Part shown: piece by piece, positions 28,616-38,950 of the stretch
How positions within the stretch are numbered: position 1 is the stretch's first letter
How the letters are laid out: each line of letters begins with the position of its first letter
Notes under the pieces: generated by a model
Seen by the model: only the letters and a program-made list of their open reading frames with translations
What the model was told of the DNA's origin: nothing
Database searches by the model: none
DNA from: Rhizobium sp. Leaf306
GTDB taxonomy: Bacteria; Pseudomonadota; Alphaproteobacteria; Rhizobiales; Rhizobiaceae
DNA: 64,000 bases
NCBI RefSeq assembly: GCF_001423425.1
Contig: NZ_LMNX01000001.1
Coordinates: 1,136,970 to 1,200,969, forward strand
Reading direction: 5' to 3'
Made by a program: the position numbers and the translations under genes

Positions 28616-29863
28616 ATGAACGGACAAGCGGCTGTCTCGCCCTTTTCAATCGCCAGCATCGTCGTCTCGATGACGATCGCCGCGATCGGAAGCGGCATCA
28701 TGTTCGCCTATGTGCCGTTCATGCTGACAAGGTCGGAAACGCCCTGGGCGGCAGGCGCTGCGGTGACGGCCGTCGCATTCGGTGGGCTCATTGGCTGCGT
28801 GCTGGGCGGGCCGCTGATCAAGCGCGTCGGCCATGCGCGGCTGTTTGCCTGCTCGATGGCGATGGTCATCATTGCAGCCGTGCTGATTGCCGCCGACCTT
28901 CCCGCCTATATCTGGATTTTTGCACGCGGCATTTACGGCGCCGCCGCCAACGTCAACTTCATCATCGCCCAGAGCTGGCTCAACCACGCTGCCTCCAACG
29001 AATGGCGCGGCAAAGCCATGTCGTTCTTCTACATGGCCTATGTTCTGGGCCTCGGCTGCGGCAACTGGATTTTCGGCCAGATCCCGACAGACGGCAATCT
29101 TGCGCCGCTTGCGGTGGTCTTCTTTACCGCGCTTGCGATCCTGCCGATCGGGCTGACCCGCCTGCCCAACCCGCCGGCACCGGCGCGCGTCAATGTCGAT
29201 ATCAAGATGGCCTGGAAGATCTCGCCGGTCGGTCTGGTCGGCGTGCTTGCCTCAGGCGGTCTTTCGATGGTGGTGCAGGGCTTCCTGCCGATCTACGCCT
29301 CCACCAACAACGTGTCGCAGACCGATGTCGCGATGCTGATGTTCGTGATGCAGACCGGACTGCTGTTCGTCCAGTATCCGCTGGGCATCCTGTCTGACCG
29401 GATGGACCGACGCTTTGTGCTATTGATCACCTGCGTGCTGATCGTGTTTGCCGGCTTCGGTGCGTTTTTCTCCTCCTTCTCGCATCTCTATATTCTGATG
29501 ATCGTCTTCCTGATTTTCGGAGGATCGGTGGAGACCGTGTATTCGGTGGCCAACGCTCATGCCAACGACCGCGCCGACCCTGGCGATTTCGTGCCGCTGT
29601 CTTCCACGCTTCTCGTGGCATGGTCGACGGCTGCGACGATCGTGCCGCTGATGGTCACGATGCTGACACCTGTTCTGGGCGGAAAAACCTTTATCGTTGC
29701 GGCAATGGCGGTGGCTGTCGTCTATGGCCTGTTCGTGCTGCAGCGTCTCAAAGAACGCGGTCCGGCACCCGAGGCGGAGCGGGAGAGCCACGAAGTGCGC
29801 AGCGCCCAGCTTCCGAATGCAGCGGCGCTGACCGAACCCGGGGCTGTAAATCCCGGAAATTAA
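28616..29863 (+). CDS. MFS transporter (12-helix)
   Basis: A 415-residue major facilitator whose helix 1-4 region reads SIASIVVSMTIAAIGSGIMF, GGLIGCVLGGPLIKRVGHAR and FARGIYGAAANVNFIIAQSW, resembling the YfcJ/YcaD-type sugar or siderophore efflux group. The C-terminal half has LGILSDRMDRRFVLLITCVL and FGGSVETVYSVANAHANDRA, where the YSVANAHANDR stretch is a strong mark of YcaD-like proteins. A hydrophilic C-terminal tail of 40 residues is present. Its substrate is unknown. The ATG at 28616 has AGGGA upstream. The gene is divergent from the XRE regulator and upstream of lepA. Confidence 0.88.
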   Translation: MNGQAAVSPFSIASIVVSMTIAAIGSGIMFAYVPFMLTRSETPWAAGAAVTAVAFGGLIGCVLGGPLIKRVGHARLFACSMAMVIIAAVLIAADLPAYIWIFARGIYGAAANVNFIIAQSWLNHAASNEWRGKAMSFFYMAYVLGLGCGNWIFGQIPTDGNLAPLAVVFFTALAILPIGLTRLPNPPAPARVNVDIKMAWKISPVGLVGVLASGGLSMVVQGFLPIYASTNNVSQTDVAMLMFVMQTGLLFVQYPLGILSDRMDRRFVLLITCVLIVFAGFGAFFSSFSHLYILMIVFLIFGGSVETVYSVANAHANDRADPGDFVPLSSTLLVAWSTAATIVPLMVTMLTPVLGGKTFIVAAMAVAVVYGLFVLQRLKERGPAPEAERESHEVRSAQLPNAAALTEPGAVNPGN

Positions 29864-29935
29864 CGCCTTTCATCCTCAACGAAAGGTTATCTTCCCTCTT
29901 TGCGGCAGACACGGGCGCTGCTATATGCGCGAGCC

Positions 29936-31759
<1,824 letters not shown>

Positions 31760-31767
31760 TTTGCACA

Positions 31768-31797
31768 GGGGCTGGTTCGAAAGAACCGGCCCTTTTT
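31768..31797 (+). terminator. Terminator after lepA
   Basis: 10-bp stem GGGCTGGTTC / GAACCGGCCC (one G-U pair) with a 5-base loop, followed by TTTTT. The gap 31798-31979 that follows holds no gene I can support. Confidence 0.85.
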
Positions 31798-31979
31798 ACT
31801 CGCCGAATGCTCGGTCAGCCGGATCATTTCGGGACAGGAATCAAAAGATCTGGGCCGGACCGCAATAAACGAACATATCGCGCCGTCCAAAGTTTGATAA
31901 TCTGCAAAAATTGCTTTGAAAACCGCCGATTGACGGCATATTACCGGCGCCTATTCCATCACACGCATTTGGTGACGTC

Positions 31980-34925
31980 ATGAACTATCAGGTCGTATCC
32001 GCGCATTGGCCTATTGGCGGAGGCGAGACCGGCGAGCTCATACGCCAGTTCGACTGGACGAAGACGTCTCTCGGGCTGATCAAAGACTGGCCTTCGCATC
32101 TGCGGATCAAGGTCAACTCGATGGTCAATTCGCCGATCCCGCAGGTTTTGATGTGGGGCGACGACCATGTGATGATCTACAATGACGGCTACAAGGAGAT
32201 TGCCGGGGATTATCATCCACGCGCGCTCGGCGACAAGGTTTCCGCCGTCTGGCCGGAAATCTGGGATTGGAACAAGACAATCCTTGAAGCCGGCTTTCGT
32301 GGAGAGGTCCAGTCCTTCCGCGACCAGGTCATGGTGCTGAACCGTCATGGATCGCCTGAGGATGTCGTCTTCGACCTGTTCTACACGCCGATCTACGACG
32401 AAACAGGCAAGGTAGACGGTGTCCTGTGCACGGTGCTTGAAAACACCGAGAAAGTACACGCGCTGAACGCCTTGGCTCAGAGCCAGGAAGAGCTCAGCCG
32501 CCTTACCAACGCGCTCCCCATCCTCGTCGGGTTCCTCGACCGCGACCATGTCTATCGCTTCGCCAATGACGGTTATCAGGAGTGGTTCGGACTTGCCGCC
32601 AGCGACGTGATTGGCAAGCATGCCGCGGAGGTGATCGGCAACGCCTATTACGCCGCCCGCATACCATTGCTTCAAAAAGCGCTCTCCGGCGAACGGGTGA
32701 TCACGGACACGGTGATCAAACGTCCTGACGGAGAAGAACGGACAGCCGAAATCCGCTACGTTCCGCGCTTCACCTCCAAGGGTGAGATCGACGGCATCTA
32801 TGTGCTGATCATCGATATCGAGGACCGCAAACAATCCGAGAACGCACTTCGTCGCAGCAATGAACGGTTCCGGGCCGCGGTCGCGGCCATCCATGGCGTG
32901 CTGTGGACCAACACCGCCGACGGCCGGATGCTGGGCGAACAGACGGCCTGGGCCACGCTGACCGGCCAGCGTTTCGAGGAATACCAGGACTACGGCTGGG
33001 CAGATGCCGTGCATCCCGACGATCGGGAAGGTTCGGTCGCCAGCTGGCAGGCAGCCGTCGCGTCCAAATCCACCTATGTCTGGGAACATCGCGTCCGCCG
33101 CCATGACGGCCTCTATCGTACCTTTGCCATCCGCGGCGTGCCGATCATCGGTTCCTCGGGCGACATCGAGGAATGGGTCGGTGTCCATACCGATATTACC
33201 GAGCAGCGGGAAGCCGAATCGAACCTGCAGGACCATGCCAGCAACCTGGAACGGCAGGTCCGCCACCGCCTGCGGGCAGAGGAACAGCTAAGACAGCTGA
33301 ACGAAAGCCTGGAAGCGCGCGTCGAATCGGAGATCGCGGAGAGGCGCCAGGCCGAACGGGCATTGCAGCAGGCGCAGAAGATGGAATCGATCGGTCAGCT
33401 GACCGGGGGCGTTGCGCATGACTTCAACAACCTGTTGCAGGTCGTTGCCGGCAATCTTCAGCTCCTGGCCAAGGACATTGTCGGCAATGCACAGGCGGAA
33501 CGGCGTGTCGGCAATGCGCTTGCCGGCGTCAGCCGCGGTGCAAAGCTTGCCAGCCAGTTGCTGGCTTTCGGCCGCCGGCAGGCGCTGGAGCCACGCGTCA
33601 TCAACATCAGCCGCTTTATTGCCGGAATGGACGATCTGCTGCGCCGGTCGCTCGGTGAGGCGGTTGAGGTCGAGGTAATTGCCAGCGGCGGGCTCTGGAA
33701 CACCTATGCCGACCCGACACAGGTCGAAAACGCGCTTCTGAACCTCGCAATCAACGCACGTGATGCGATGGAGGGGTCCGGCAAGTTGACGATTGAGGTG
33801 GGCAACGCCTTTCTCGACCAGGATTACGCTCGCACCCATGTGGAAGTCACGCCCGGTCAATACGTGATGCTGGCCGTGACGGACACGGGCGCCGGCATGG
33901 CGCCAGATATTCTCGATAAAGTGTTCGAGCCGTTCTTTTCCACCAAGCCAGAGGGCAAGGGAACCGGATTGGGACTGTCCATGGTCTACGGCTTCGTCAA
34001 GCAGTCCGGCGGGCATGTGAAGATTTACAGCGAGGTGAACGAGGGCACGACCGTGAAGGTCTACCTGCCGCGGTCCGTCGCCGATGAGGACCGCGAAGTG
34101 GTCGTCCAGGCCGGCCCGGTCGTCGGCGGCTCGGAAACCGTGCTGGTCGTGGAAGACGACGAGGCGGTGCGCAACACTGTTTTCGAGACGCTGACCGATC
34201 TCGGCTACCGCGTCCTGACGGCAAAGGATGCACAGGCCGGCCTCAACGTGGTCGAGAGCGGCATTCCAATCGACGTCATCTTTACCGACGTCGTGATGCC
34301 GGGCCCGCTGAAGAGCCGCGAAATGGCGCGTCGCGCAAAGGAGCGCCTGCCGCATCTCGCGGTGCTATTCACCTCCGGCTACACTGAAAATTCCATCGTC
34401 CACGGCGGCATTCTGGATGCCGGTGTCGAGCTCTTGTCAAAGCCCTATACCCGCGAGGCTTTGGCGCGCCGTATTCGCCATGTCATCGCCAACCAGAAGC
34501 AGGTGGACCAGGCGACCGCCCCCAGGGCGGAAACAGTCAAGCCCGTTGCCGAAGTTGCCGCCGCGACGCCGAAAACGCTGACGATCCTGCTGGTCGAAGA
34601 CGACTTTCTGATCCGGGGAAACACGGCCGAGATGCTTGCCGAACTCGGCCATCAGGTAATCGAGGCTGGGACAGGAAAAGAAGCGCTGGTCGAGCTCGAA
34701 AGCAATTCGATCGATGTCCTGATCACCGATATCGGCCTGCCGGATACAGTCGGCGGTGATCTGGCGGTGCGTGCCGTGGCGGAAAAGCCCGACCTGACCG
34801 TCGTGTTCGCAACGGGAGAGAGCCACAAGCCGGACAACGCGCCACCCGGCTCCCGCCTTCTGCAGAAGCCTTACAACGAGATGGACCTTGCGGCGGTTCT
34901 GGCAGGCGTCAACGCGGGTTCGTAG
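31980..34925 (+). CDS. Hybrid histidine kinase with PAS sensors and two receiver domains
   Basis: A 981-residue cytoplasmic hybrid kinase with no membrane segment or signal peptide. The N-terminal 150 residues form a PAS-like domain, followed by two PAS domains (about 160-285 and 290-400) and a coiled coil (about 400-465). His480 in GQLTGGVAHDFNNLLQVVAG is the HisKA phosphosite, and the HATPase N/G boxes are present (NLAINARDAMEG, DTGAGMAPDILDKVFEPFFS, GTGLGLSMVYGFV). Receiver 1 has phospho-acceptor Asp770 (FTDVVMPGPLKS) and receiver 2 has Asp917 (LITDIGLPD). The two receivers suggest an internal phosphorelay or a phosphate sink. The ligand is unknown. Confidence 0.93.
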   Translation: MNYQVVSAHWPIGGGETGELIRQFDWTKTSLGLIKDWPSHLRIKVNSMVNSPIPQVLMWGDDHVMIYNDGYKEIAGDYHPRALGDKVSAVWPEIWDWNKTILEAGFRGEVQSFRDQVMVLNRHGSPEDVVFDLFYTPIYDETGKVDGVLCTVLENTEKVHALNALAQSQEELSRLTNALPILVGFLDRDHVYRFANDGYQEWFGLAASDVIGKHAAEVIGNAYYAARIPLLQKALSGERVITDTVIKRPDGEERTAEIRYVPRFTSKGEIDGIYVLIIDIEDRKQSENALRRSNERFRAAVAAIHGVLWTNTADGRMLGEQTAWATLTGQRFEEYQDYGWADAVHPDDREGSVASWQAAVASKSTYVWEHRVRRHDGLYRTFAIRGVPIIGSSGDIEEWVGVHTDITEQREAESNLQDHASNLERQVRHRLRAEEQLRQLNESLEARVESEIAERRQAERALQQAQKMESIGQLTGGVAHDFNNLLQVVAGNLQLLAKDIVGNAQAERRVGNALAGVSRGAKLASQLLAFGRRQALEPRVINISRFIAGMDDLLRRSLGEAVEVEVIASGGLWNTYADPTQVENALLNLAINARDAMEGSGKLTIEVGNAFLDQDYARTHVEVTPGQYVMLAVTDTGAGMAPDILDKVFEPFFSTKPEGKGTGLGLSMVYGFVKQSGGHVKIYSEVNEGTTVKVYLPRSVADEDREVVVQAGPVVGGSETVLVVEDDEAVRNTVFETLTDLGYRVLTAKDAQAGLNVVESGIPIDVIFTDVVMPGPLKSREMARRAKERLPHLAVLFTSGYTENSIVHGGILDAGVELLSKPYTREALARRIRHVIANQKQVDQATAPRAETVKPVAEVAAATPKTLTILLVEDDFLIRGNTAEMLAELGHQVIEAGTGKEALVELESNSIDVLITDIGLPDTVGGDLAVRAVAEKPDLTVVFATGESHKPDNAPPGSRLLQKPYNEMDLAAVLAGVNAGS

Positions 34926-34977
34926 TCCGGATCCCCGCATGGCCGGGGCCTGTTGCCTGCATTACGCCCCGGCGGCT

Positions 34978-35229
34978 TCAATGTTTCGCCGGGAGAAAGG
35001 GATGCGGAAGGTCAGCCGGTGTGATCCAGACGCAGCCGTCAAATGCCACTTCCCCATGGTCCAGTTTGCGGCTGGCGATCGTCTCCATCAGGGAGAGCTT
35101 TGATCGCACGCTACCGATTCCGTCATCGTTGAGGACCCGGACCGCCTGGCAGGTGGGGCCATCCCGCATCACGATCAACGTATGATGGCTGTTCTCGACG
35201 ATTTTGTTTTCGATGGTAACGAGCTTCAT
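34978..35229 (-). CDS. 83-residue protein of unknown function
   Basis: An 83-residue protein whose ATG at 35229 follows GAAGGAGAGAGC. It begins MKLVTIENKIVENSHHTLIV and continues MRDGPTCQAVRVLNDDGIGS, with a C-terminal segment GEVAFDGCVWITPADLPHP. No signal peptide or membrane segment. I do not recognise the family. A CtrA-like box lies 60 bases upstream (35289-35304), suggesting cell-cycle control. It is convergent with the end of the hybrid kinase gene. Confidence 0.6.
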   Translation of the reverse strand: MKLVTIENKIVENSHHTLIVMRDGPTCQAVRVLNDDGIGSVRSKLSLMETIASRKLDHGEVAFDGCVWITPADLPHPFLPAKH

Positions 35230-35288
35230 GCTCTCTCCTTCGACAGACGGATAGGGTTGAGGCGTCATCGAAGGGTCGGCAAATTTGG

Positions 35289-35304
35289 TTAACAAAAGGT
35301 TAAC
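35289..35304. promoter_or_regulatory. CtrA-type box TTAA-N7-TTAAC
   Basis: TTAACAAAAGGTTAAC fits the CtrA consensus TTAA-N7-TTAAC exactly. It lies 60 bases upstream of the ATG of the 83-residue gene at 35229, downstream of the terminator of the preceding gene. Confidence 0.5.
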
Positions 35305-35332
35305 GACACGGCGGCATTCCCCGCAAACGAAA

Positions 35333-35360
35333 AACCGCCCGTCCTTGCGGACGAGCGGTT
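35333..35360 (-). terminator. Terminator of the membrane-anchored Ala/Pro-rich protein gene
   Basis: AACCGC-c-CGTCC ttgc GGACG-a-GCGGTT, an 11-pair stem with one mismatch, followed on the minus strand by TTTTTCG. It ends the transcription unit that starts at 35678. Confidence 0.8.
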
Positions 35361-35384
35361 CGATCGATGGTCTTTCCCTGCCTG

Positions 35385-35678
35385 TTACGGCTGGGTCGTA
35401 CCGCCTGTTGCCGGTGCAGCAGGAGCCGGTGCGGCCGGAGCAGGTGCTGCTGGCGTTGCCGGAGCAGGTGCAGCCGGTTCCGTGACAGCAGGCGGCGTTG
35501 CGGTCGAGGATGTCGTGGCAGGATCGGTGGTTGAGCCACCCATCTGCGACCAGACAAACGCGCCGACGACGATAACTGCCAGAATGGCTACCCAGCCCAT
35601 CCAGGAAGAGCTTTTGCGCGTCTCCGGGGTGGTGCGAAGGTCAGGGCGGGTGTTATTCGAGTTTGGATCGTAAGCCAT
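35385..35678 (-). CDS. Membrane-anchored protein with Ala/Pro-rich tail
   Basis: A 97-residue protein with a single membrane segment at about residues 26-45 (SWMGWVAILAVIVVGAFVWS) and a 50-residue low-complexity tail made of AP and APA repeats (about residues 65-90), a typical periplasmic spacer. The cytoplasmic N terminus is hydrophilic (MAYDPNSNNTRPDLRTTPET). GGAGGAAACAAAC precedes the ATG at 35678. Such proteins are common in rhizobia and lack an assigned function. A strong terminator follows. Confidence 0.75.
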   Translation of the reverse strand: MAYDPNSNNTRPDLRTTPETRKSSSWMGWVAILAVIVVGAFVWSQMGGSTTDPATTSSTATPPAVTEPAAPAPATPAAPAPAAPAPAAPATGGTTQP

Positions 35679-35804
35679 GTTTGTTTCCTCCGTTTCAGCA
35701 GAGACAATGCGACCACAGGGAATTTGTTCCAAAGATCTGCGGATCGGACATTGTGTCTGCGCTGAAACCTTACGTTGGAATGCGGCAGACGAACGTTCAA
35801 ACCG

Positions 35805-35993
35805 TCAAACGGTGGCGGTTGTACCGTCTTCGGTTGTGGCACCAGGCGCATTCTTCTTGATCGATTCGATCGCGTTGATTGCCGACGCCTTCTGCTTGTA
35901 TCCTTCAGAGATAAACATCGTTTCGCCGTTCGACGCTTTGAAGCGGAAACGGAACTCGCCAGTCTTGTCCTTGTAGACCTGAAACTTGTACAA
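35805..35993 (-). CDS. YegP/DUF1508-family protein (TTG start)
   Basis: A 62-residue protein of the YegP (DUF1508) family: MYKFQVYKDKTGEFRFRFKA, SNGETMFISEGYKQKASAIN, AIESIKKNAP. The family has one or two copies of this alpha/beta repeat; this is the single-repeat form. The start codon is TTG (complement of 35991-35993), with GGGAGG 5 bases upstream. The only alternative, an internal methionine, would remove the first strand. Members are small cytoplasmic proteins of unknown function often found near stress genes. Confidence 0.85.
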   Translation of the reverse strand: MYKFQVYKDKTGEFRFRFKASNGETMFISEGYKQKASAINAIESIKKNAPGATTEDGTTATV

Positions 35994-36070
35994 TTTAGCC
36001 TCCCTCAGCTGACCCTAAACAAGAAGATGCCACTGGATAAGGGATGGAACAAGAGGGATATGCGCCTGCC

Positions 36071-36952
36071 ATGAAGGAAACGGATTTGAACAAAGAACGG
36101 GTGGGTATCGTCGGTCTTGGACGAATGGGAAGCGCCATGGCGACGCGCCTCGCACAACGGGGCTTCGCCGTCATCGGCTGGAGCCGAAGCGACGCTTTTG
36201 GTGCGCGGCAGAGGGCTCTCGGCATTGATGCCGTTGAAGACCTTTCCTCCCTAGCAGAGCGTTCCGACGTCATCATTCTTGCCCTGATCGACGATCAGGC
36301 AGTGCATGATGTGCTTAACACACTCGCGGCTACGGACCTTACGGGCAAGCTGATCGTCGATACCAGCACGGTCAGCCCTATGACTCTGCGGAGCCACCAG
36401 GAGGCCATCGGTCGATCGGGCGCCGCCCTCCTCGACGCGCCGATCGCCGGCGGCCCGGAGATGCTGCTTCAGGGAAAGGTCGGGCTTTATATCGGCGGCT
36501 CGCCTGAAGACCACGAGCGCTTCCGGCCCGTTGCGGAAACGCTTTCCGACCGTGCGCTGCATGTGGGAAAACTCGGAGATGGCGCATCGGCCAAGCTCGT
36601 CAACAACATGATGCTGATGGGACTGTGGCAGAATCTCAAGGAGGCACTGCTGCTAGGCAAGAGCGCCGGCCTCTCTTCAGCGAAGATCCTAGAAATCCTT
36701 GCGGGAAGCCCGGCTGCGAGCCCGGCGATGAAGAGCAGGCTTCCTGTCATTTCAGGTGAGACGGACACGGTCGGGTTTCCTGTGTCGGGTGCGGTGAAGG
36801 ATGCGCGGCTGGTGCGCGATTTTGCAGAGGAGCTCGGGATCTCCATCCCTTCGATCTCGGCGTCGCTTGCAAGCTTCGAGGCGGCGCTCGCCGCAGGCTA
36901 TGGCGCCGCAGACCTTGCGACCATGGTCAAACTGGTTGCCGACGCGGATTAA
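36071..36952 (+). CDS. 3-hydroxyisobutyrate dehydrogenase-family oxidoreductase
   Basis: A 293-residue NAD(P)-dependent beta-hydroxyacid dehydrogenase. The Rossmann motif is GIVGLGRMGSAMATRLAQRG, the substrate-binding segment is DAPIAGGPEMLLQGKVGLYI, and the catalytic lysine sits in GASAKLVNNMMLMGL. The C-terminal dimerisation helices are present. Members include 3-hydroxyisobutyrate, tartronate semialdehyde and glyoxylate reductases; the exact substrate is not fixed by these motifs. ATG 36071 is used here; 36044 and a TTG at about 36086 (preceded by AAGGA) are alternatives. A SelW-like gene follows by 16 bases. Confidence 0.9.
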   Translation: MKETDLNKERVGIVGLGRMGSAMATRLAQRGFAVIGWSRSDAFGARQRALGIDAVEDLSSLAERSDVIILALIDDQAVHDVLNTLAATDLTGKLIVDTSTVSPMTLRSHQEAIGRSGAALLDAPIAGGPEMLLQGKVGLYIGGSPEDHERFRPVAETLSDRALHVGKLGDGASAKLVNNMMLMGLWQNLKEALLLGKSAGLSSAKILEILAGSPAASPAMKSRLPVISGETDTVGFPVSGAVKDARLVRDFAEELGISIPSISASLASFEAALAAGYGAADLATMVKLVADAD

Positions 36953-36968
36953 ACAGGAGTTCAGTTGC

Positions 36969-37280
36969 ATGCCCGACAAACCGCATATCACCATTTTATA
37001 CTGCACCCAGTGCAACTGGCTGCTACGGGCGGGCTGGATGGCGCAGGAACTGCTGCAGACATTCGGTGATTCGCTGGGCGAGGTCGGGCTTATCCCAGGC
37101 ACCGGCGGAGCATTCGAAATCCGCATCGACGGCGCGTTGATCTGGGAGCGCAAACGCGATGGCGGTTTTCCTGGTCCCAAGGAATTGAAGCAGCGGGTTC
37201 GCGATATCCTCGACCCCGACCGGGACCTTGGCCATATCGACCGACACCAAGCCAAAACCGAAGTCGACACCGCGGGTTAG
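36969..37280 (+). CDS. SelT/SelW/SelH (Rdx)-family protein
   Basis: A 103-residue thioredoxin-like protein of the Rdx family. The redox motif CTQC appears in ITILYCTQCNWLLRAGWMAQ, with cysteine in the selenocysteine position. The second conserved stretch is GTGGAFEIRIDGALIWERKR and the DGGFPGPKELKQRVRDIL segment ends the fold. Start ATG 36969 follows AGGAG. A redox role is inferred from the family. The gene directly follows the hydroxyacid dehydrogenase. Confidence 0.88.
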   Translation: MPDKPHITILYCTQCNWLLRAGWMAQELLQTFGDSLGEVGLIPGTGGAFEIRIDGALIWERKRDGGFPGPKELKQRVRDILDPDRDLGHIDRHQAKTEVDTAG

Positions 37281-37332
37281 GACGGTTTTTGAAAGTTTTT
37301 CGGGGCCTGACATGAAAACTTCAAAAACCCTG

Positions 37333-37361
37333 TTGACTTGACCCGGTGTCCCTCGTACATC
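37333..37361 (+). promoter_or_regulatory. Promoter of tRNA-Leu
   Basis: TTGACT at 37333-37338, 17-base spacer, TACATC at 37356-37361, about 10 bases upstream of the tRNA 5' end. Confidence 0.55.
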
Positions 37362-37371
37362 GCTCTCCGTC

Positions 37372-37458
37372 GCCCAGATGGCGGAATTGGTAGACGCGCC
37401 AGCTTCAGGTGCTGGTACCCGAAAGGGTGTGGAGGTTCGAGTCCTCTTCTGGGCACCA
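37372..37458 (+). tRNA. tRNA-Leu (anticodon CAG)
   Basis: An 87-nt class II tRNA. Acceptor stem GCCCAGA pairs with TCTGGGC, followed by the discriminator A and an encoded CCA. The anticodon stem-loop CCAGC-TTCAGGT-GCTGG gives anticodon CAG, which reads CUG, the dominant leucine codon in this genome. A long variable arm and the T-arm GGTTCGAGTCC are clear. No attachment-site duplication or integrase gene is seen beside it. Confidence 0.97.
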
Positions 37459-37581
37459 TTCCCATTTAGAAATATGCAGTTAGCTCGTGTGTGAGATCCT
37501 CACACGCGGCTTTTCTGCTGTTGAAATTTTCGGATCTCAAGTAGTTCCTGCGGGTGGAATGAACGCGCAAACACCTCCGCT

Positions 37582-37950
37582 CTACTTCGGAAGATGCCGC
37601 GGGTTGATGCCTGGGACCCAGTGCGTATTCGGCATCTGCGTGCCCGTATAGCGAATGCCGTTGTTCGTTTCGCAGTGATACAGCCGCCGCGGCACGTCAT
37701 CCCAGAAGCGGGCGCCCGGCCCTGACCTCAATTCCGAGACGTAGCCGATATCACTGGTGCACGAATAGGAATCGGGATCCGACTTGACGAGGCTTTCCGT
37801 CGGTTTCACGCCGGGCAGGTTCTTGAAGAAGGTCTGGGGCGACTGGGTGAACACGTCGCCTTCCGCAGCCATCGTGTCATCAGGAACAAGGGCCGTTACG
37901 ACGACCCCCATCAGCATCGCGGCTGGTAAAATCCATGCACCCTTCAGCAT
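37582..37950 (-). CDS. Exported protein of unknown function
   Basis: A 122-residue protein with an N-terminal signal-type hydrophobic stretch (MLKGAWILPAAMLMGVVVTA), then DTMAAEGD with a possible AxA-type cleavage near residue 28. The mature part contains two cysteines (SCTSDIG and YHCETNNG) that could form a disulfide. Family not recognised; the C terminus ends HWVPGINPRHLPK. The ATG at 37950 has GGGACAG upstream. It is convergent with tRNA-Leu and lies downstream of the NlpC gene. Confidence 0.65.
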   Translation of the reverse strand: MLKGAWILPAAMLMGVVVTALVPDDTMAAEGDVFTQSPQTFFKNLPGVKPTESLVKSDPDSYSCTSDIGYVSELRSGPGARFWDDVPRRLYHCETNNGIRYTGTQMPNTHWVPGINPRHLPK

Positions 37951-38053
37951 TTTTCTGTCCCTGTCGGCACTCTATCACCTTCACGAAATAAGAGGTGCAA
38001 CGCCACGGTGCCAGCGGATGCGATCCCACATTTGCGTGATCGTTGCGCCCGGA

Positions 38054-38902
38054 TCATGGAAAGCGGCGGTAATCGGTCGGCTGTCCGTAGAGCCAGCCTA
38101 TCCGCTCCACAGCGGCTTTGAAATTTTCGCGCGCCACAGTCATCGTGTGGCCGTTGGCGTGGAGCAGGGTTTCCGGGTCTTCCATGATTCCGACATGGCC
38201 CTTCCAAAAGACGAGATCGCCGCGGCGGAGATCCTCGGCATCGATTCTCCCACCAAAGGCTGCCTGCATGTCGCTGTCACGCGGTACCGGTTTGCCGATC
38301 ATCGCCATCGACAGCTGGACGAGGCCGGAGCAGTCGATGCCGAAGCCCGTGCGCCCGCCCCAGAGATAGGGCGTTTCCAGGAACCGGAGAGCGACCGCGA
38401 CATAGTCGTCGCCGGCAACTTCCGAGATCGGCAGGCAGTGGTCGGCAATTACGGCGCCGCCGCCGGCCAGCGTGAAATAGTGGGTGCCGCGGGTTTCGCT
38501 TTTGCCGACGATCGTCACGCGGCTGCCCATCGACAGTGCGCGAAGCGGCGGCTTGCGCAATTCCGGGCCCGGATAGACGAAGGTGCGCTGCGTGGCGATA
38601 CGGTGCGTCGCCTGTTCGACGACGTCGAGCATCACGTCCGGGAGGTAACCGACATAGCCATCCTGATCGGCCTGGACCCAGACGAAGCCGTCCTTGCGGT
38701 CGAAGACGCACACGGTTTCACCGAACAGAAGTTGCGTATCGATCCCGCTTTCCAGATCCGGTGAAGGTCGAAGCGGGGCAACGGGGACGGCGATTTGGGC
38801 TGCGACGCCCTGCACGAAGCGGGGGGCATCGACGCGACCTTCGAGCGCCGCATCGGCAAGGTCGGCACGGAAGGCATGGAGGCGTCTGTCGAGATCGGTC
38901 AT
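38054..38902 (-). CDS. NlpC/P60-family peptidase with SH3-like domain
   Basis: A 282-residue putative murein gamma-D-glutamyl-diaminopimelate endopeptidase. The N-terminal half has an SH3-like region (QLLFGETVCVFDRKDGFVWV, LPDVMLDVV). The C-terminal NlpC/P60 domain carries Cys191 in FGIDCSGLVQ, His236 in WKGHVGIM and His248 in LLHANG, the usual Cys-His-His triad. There is no signal peptide at the N terminus, so a cytoplasmic role in recycling imported murein peptides is as likely as a periplasmic one. It lies 48 bases after a MarR gene and downstream of an M17 aminopeptidase. Confidence 0.9.
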   Translation of the reverse strand: MTDLDRRLHAFRADLADAALEGRVDAPRFVQGVAAQIAVPVAPLRPSPDLESGIDTQLLFGETVCVFDRKDGFVWVQADQDGYVGYLPDVMLDVVEQATHRIATQRTFVYPGPELRKPPLRALSMGSRVTIVGKSETRGTHYFTLAGGGAVIADHCLPISEVAGDDYVAVALRFLETPYLWGGRTGFGIDCSGLVQLSMAMIGKPVPRDSDMQAAFGGRIDAEDLRRGDLVFWKGHVGIMEDPETLLHANGHTMTVARENFKAAVERIGWLYGQPTDYRRFP

Positions 38903-38950
38903 CTTTTTGTGTTCCAGGGTCAGATCGGAGTTATCAGCAGGTTCGTCGCA

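Noticed and set aside
37281..37581. tRNA-Leu as an integration site for a mobile element
   Set aside because: No integrase, no direct repeat of the tRNA 3' end and no shift in gene content were seen in the following kilobases.
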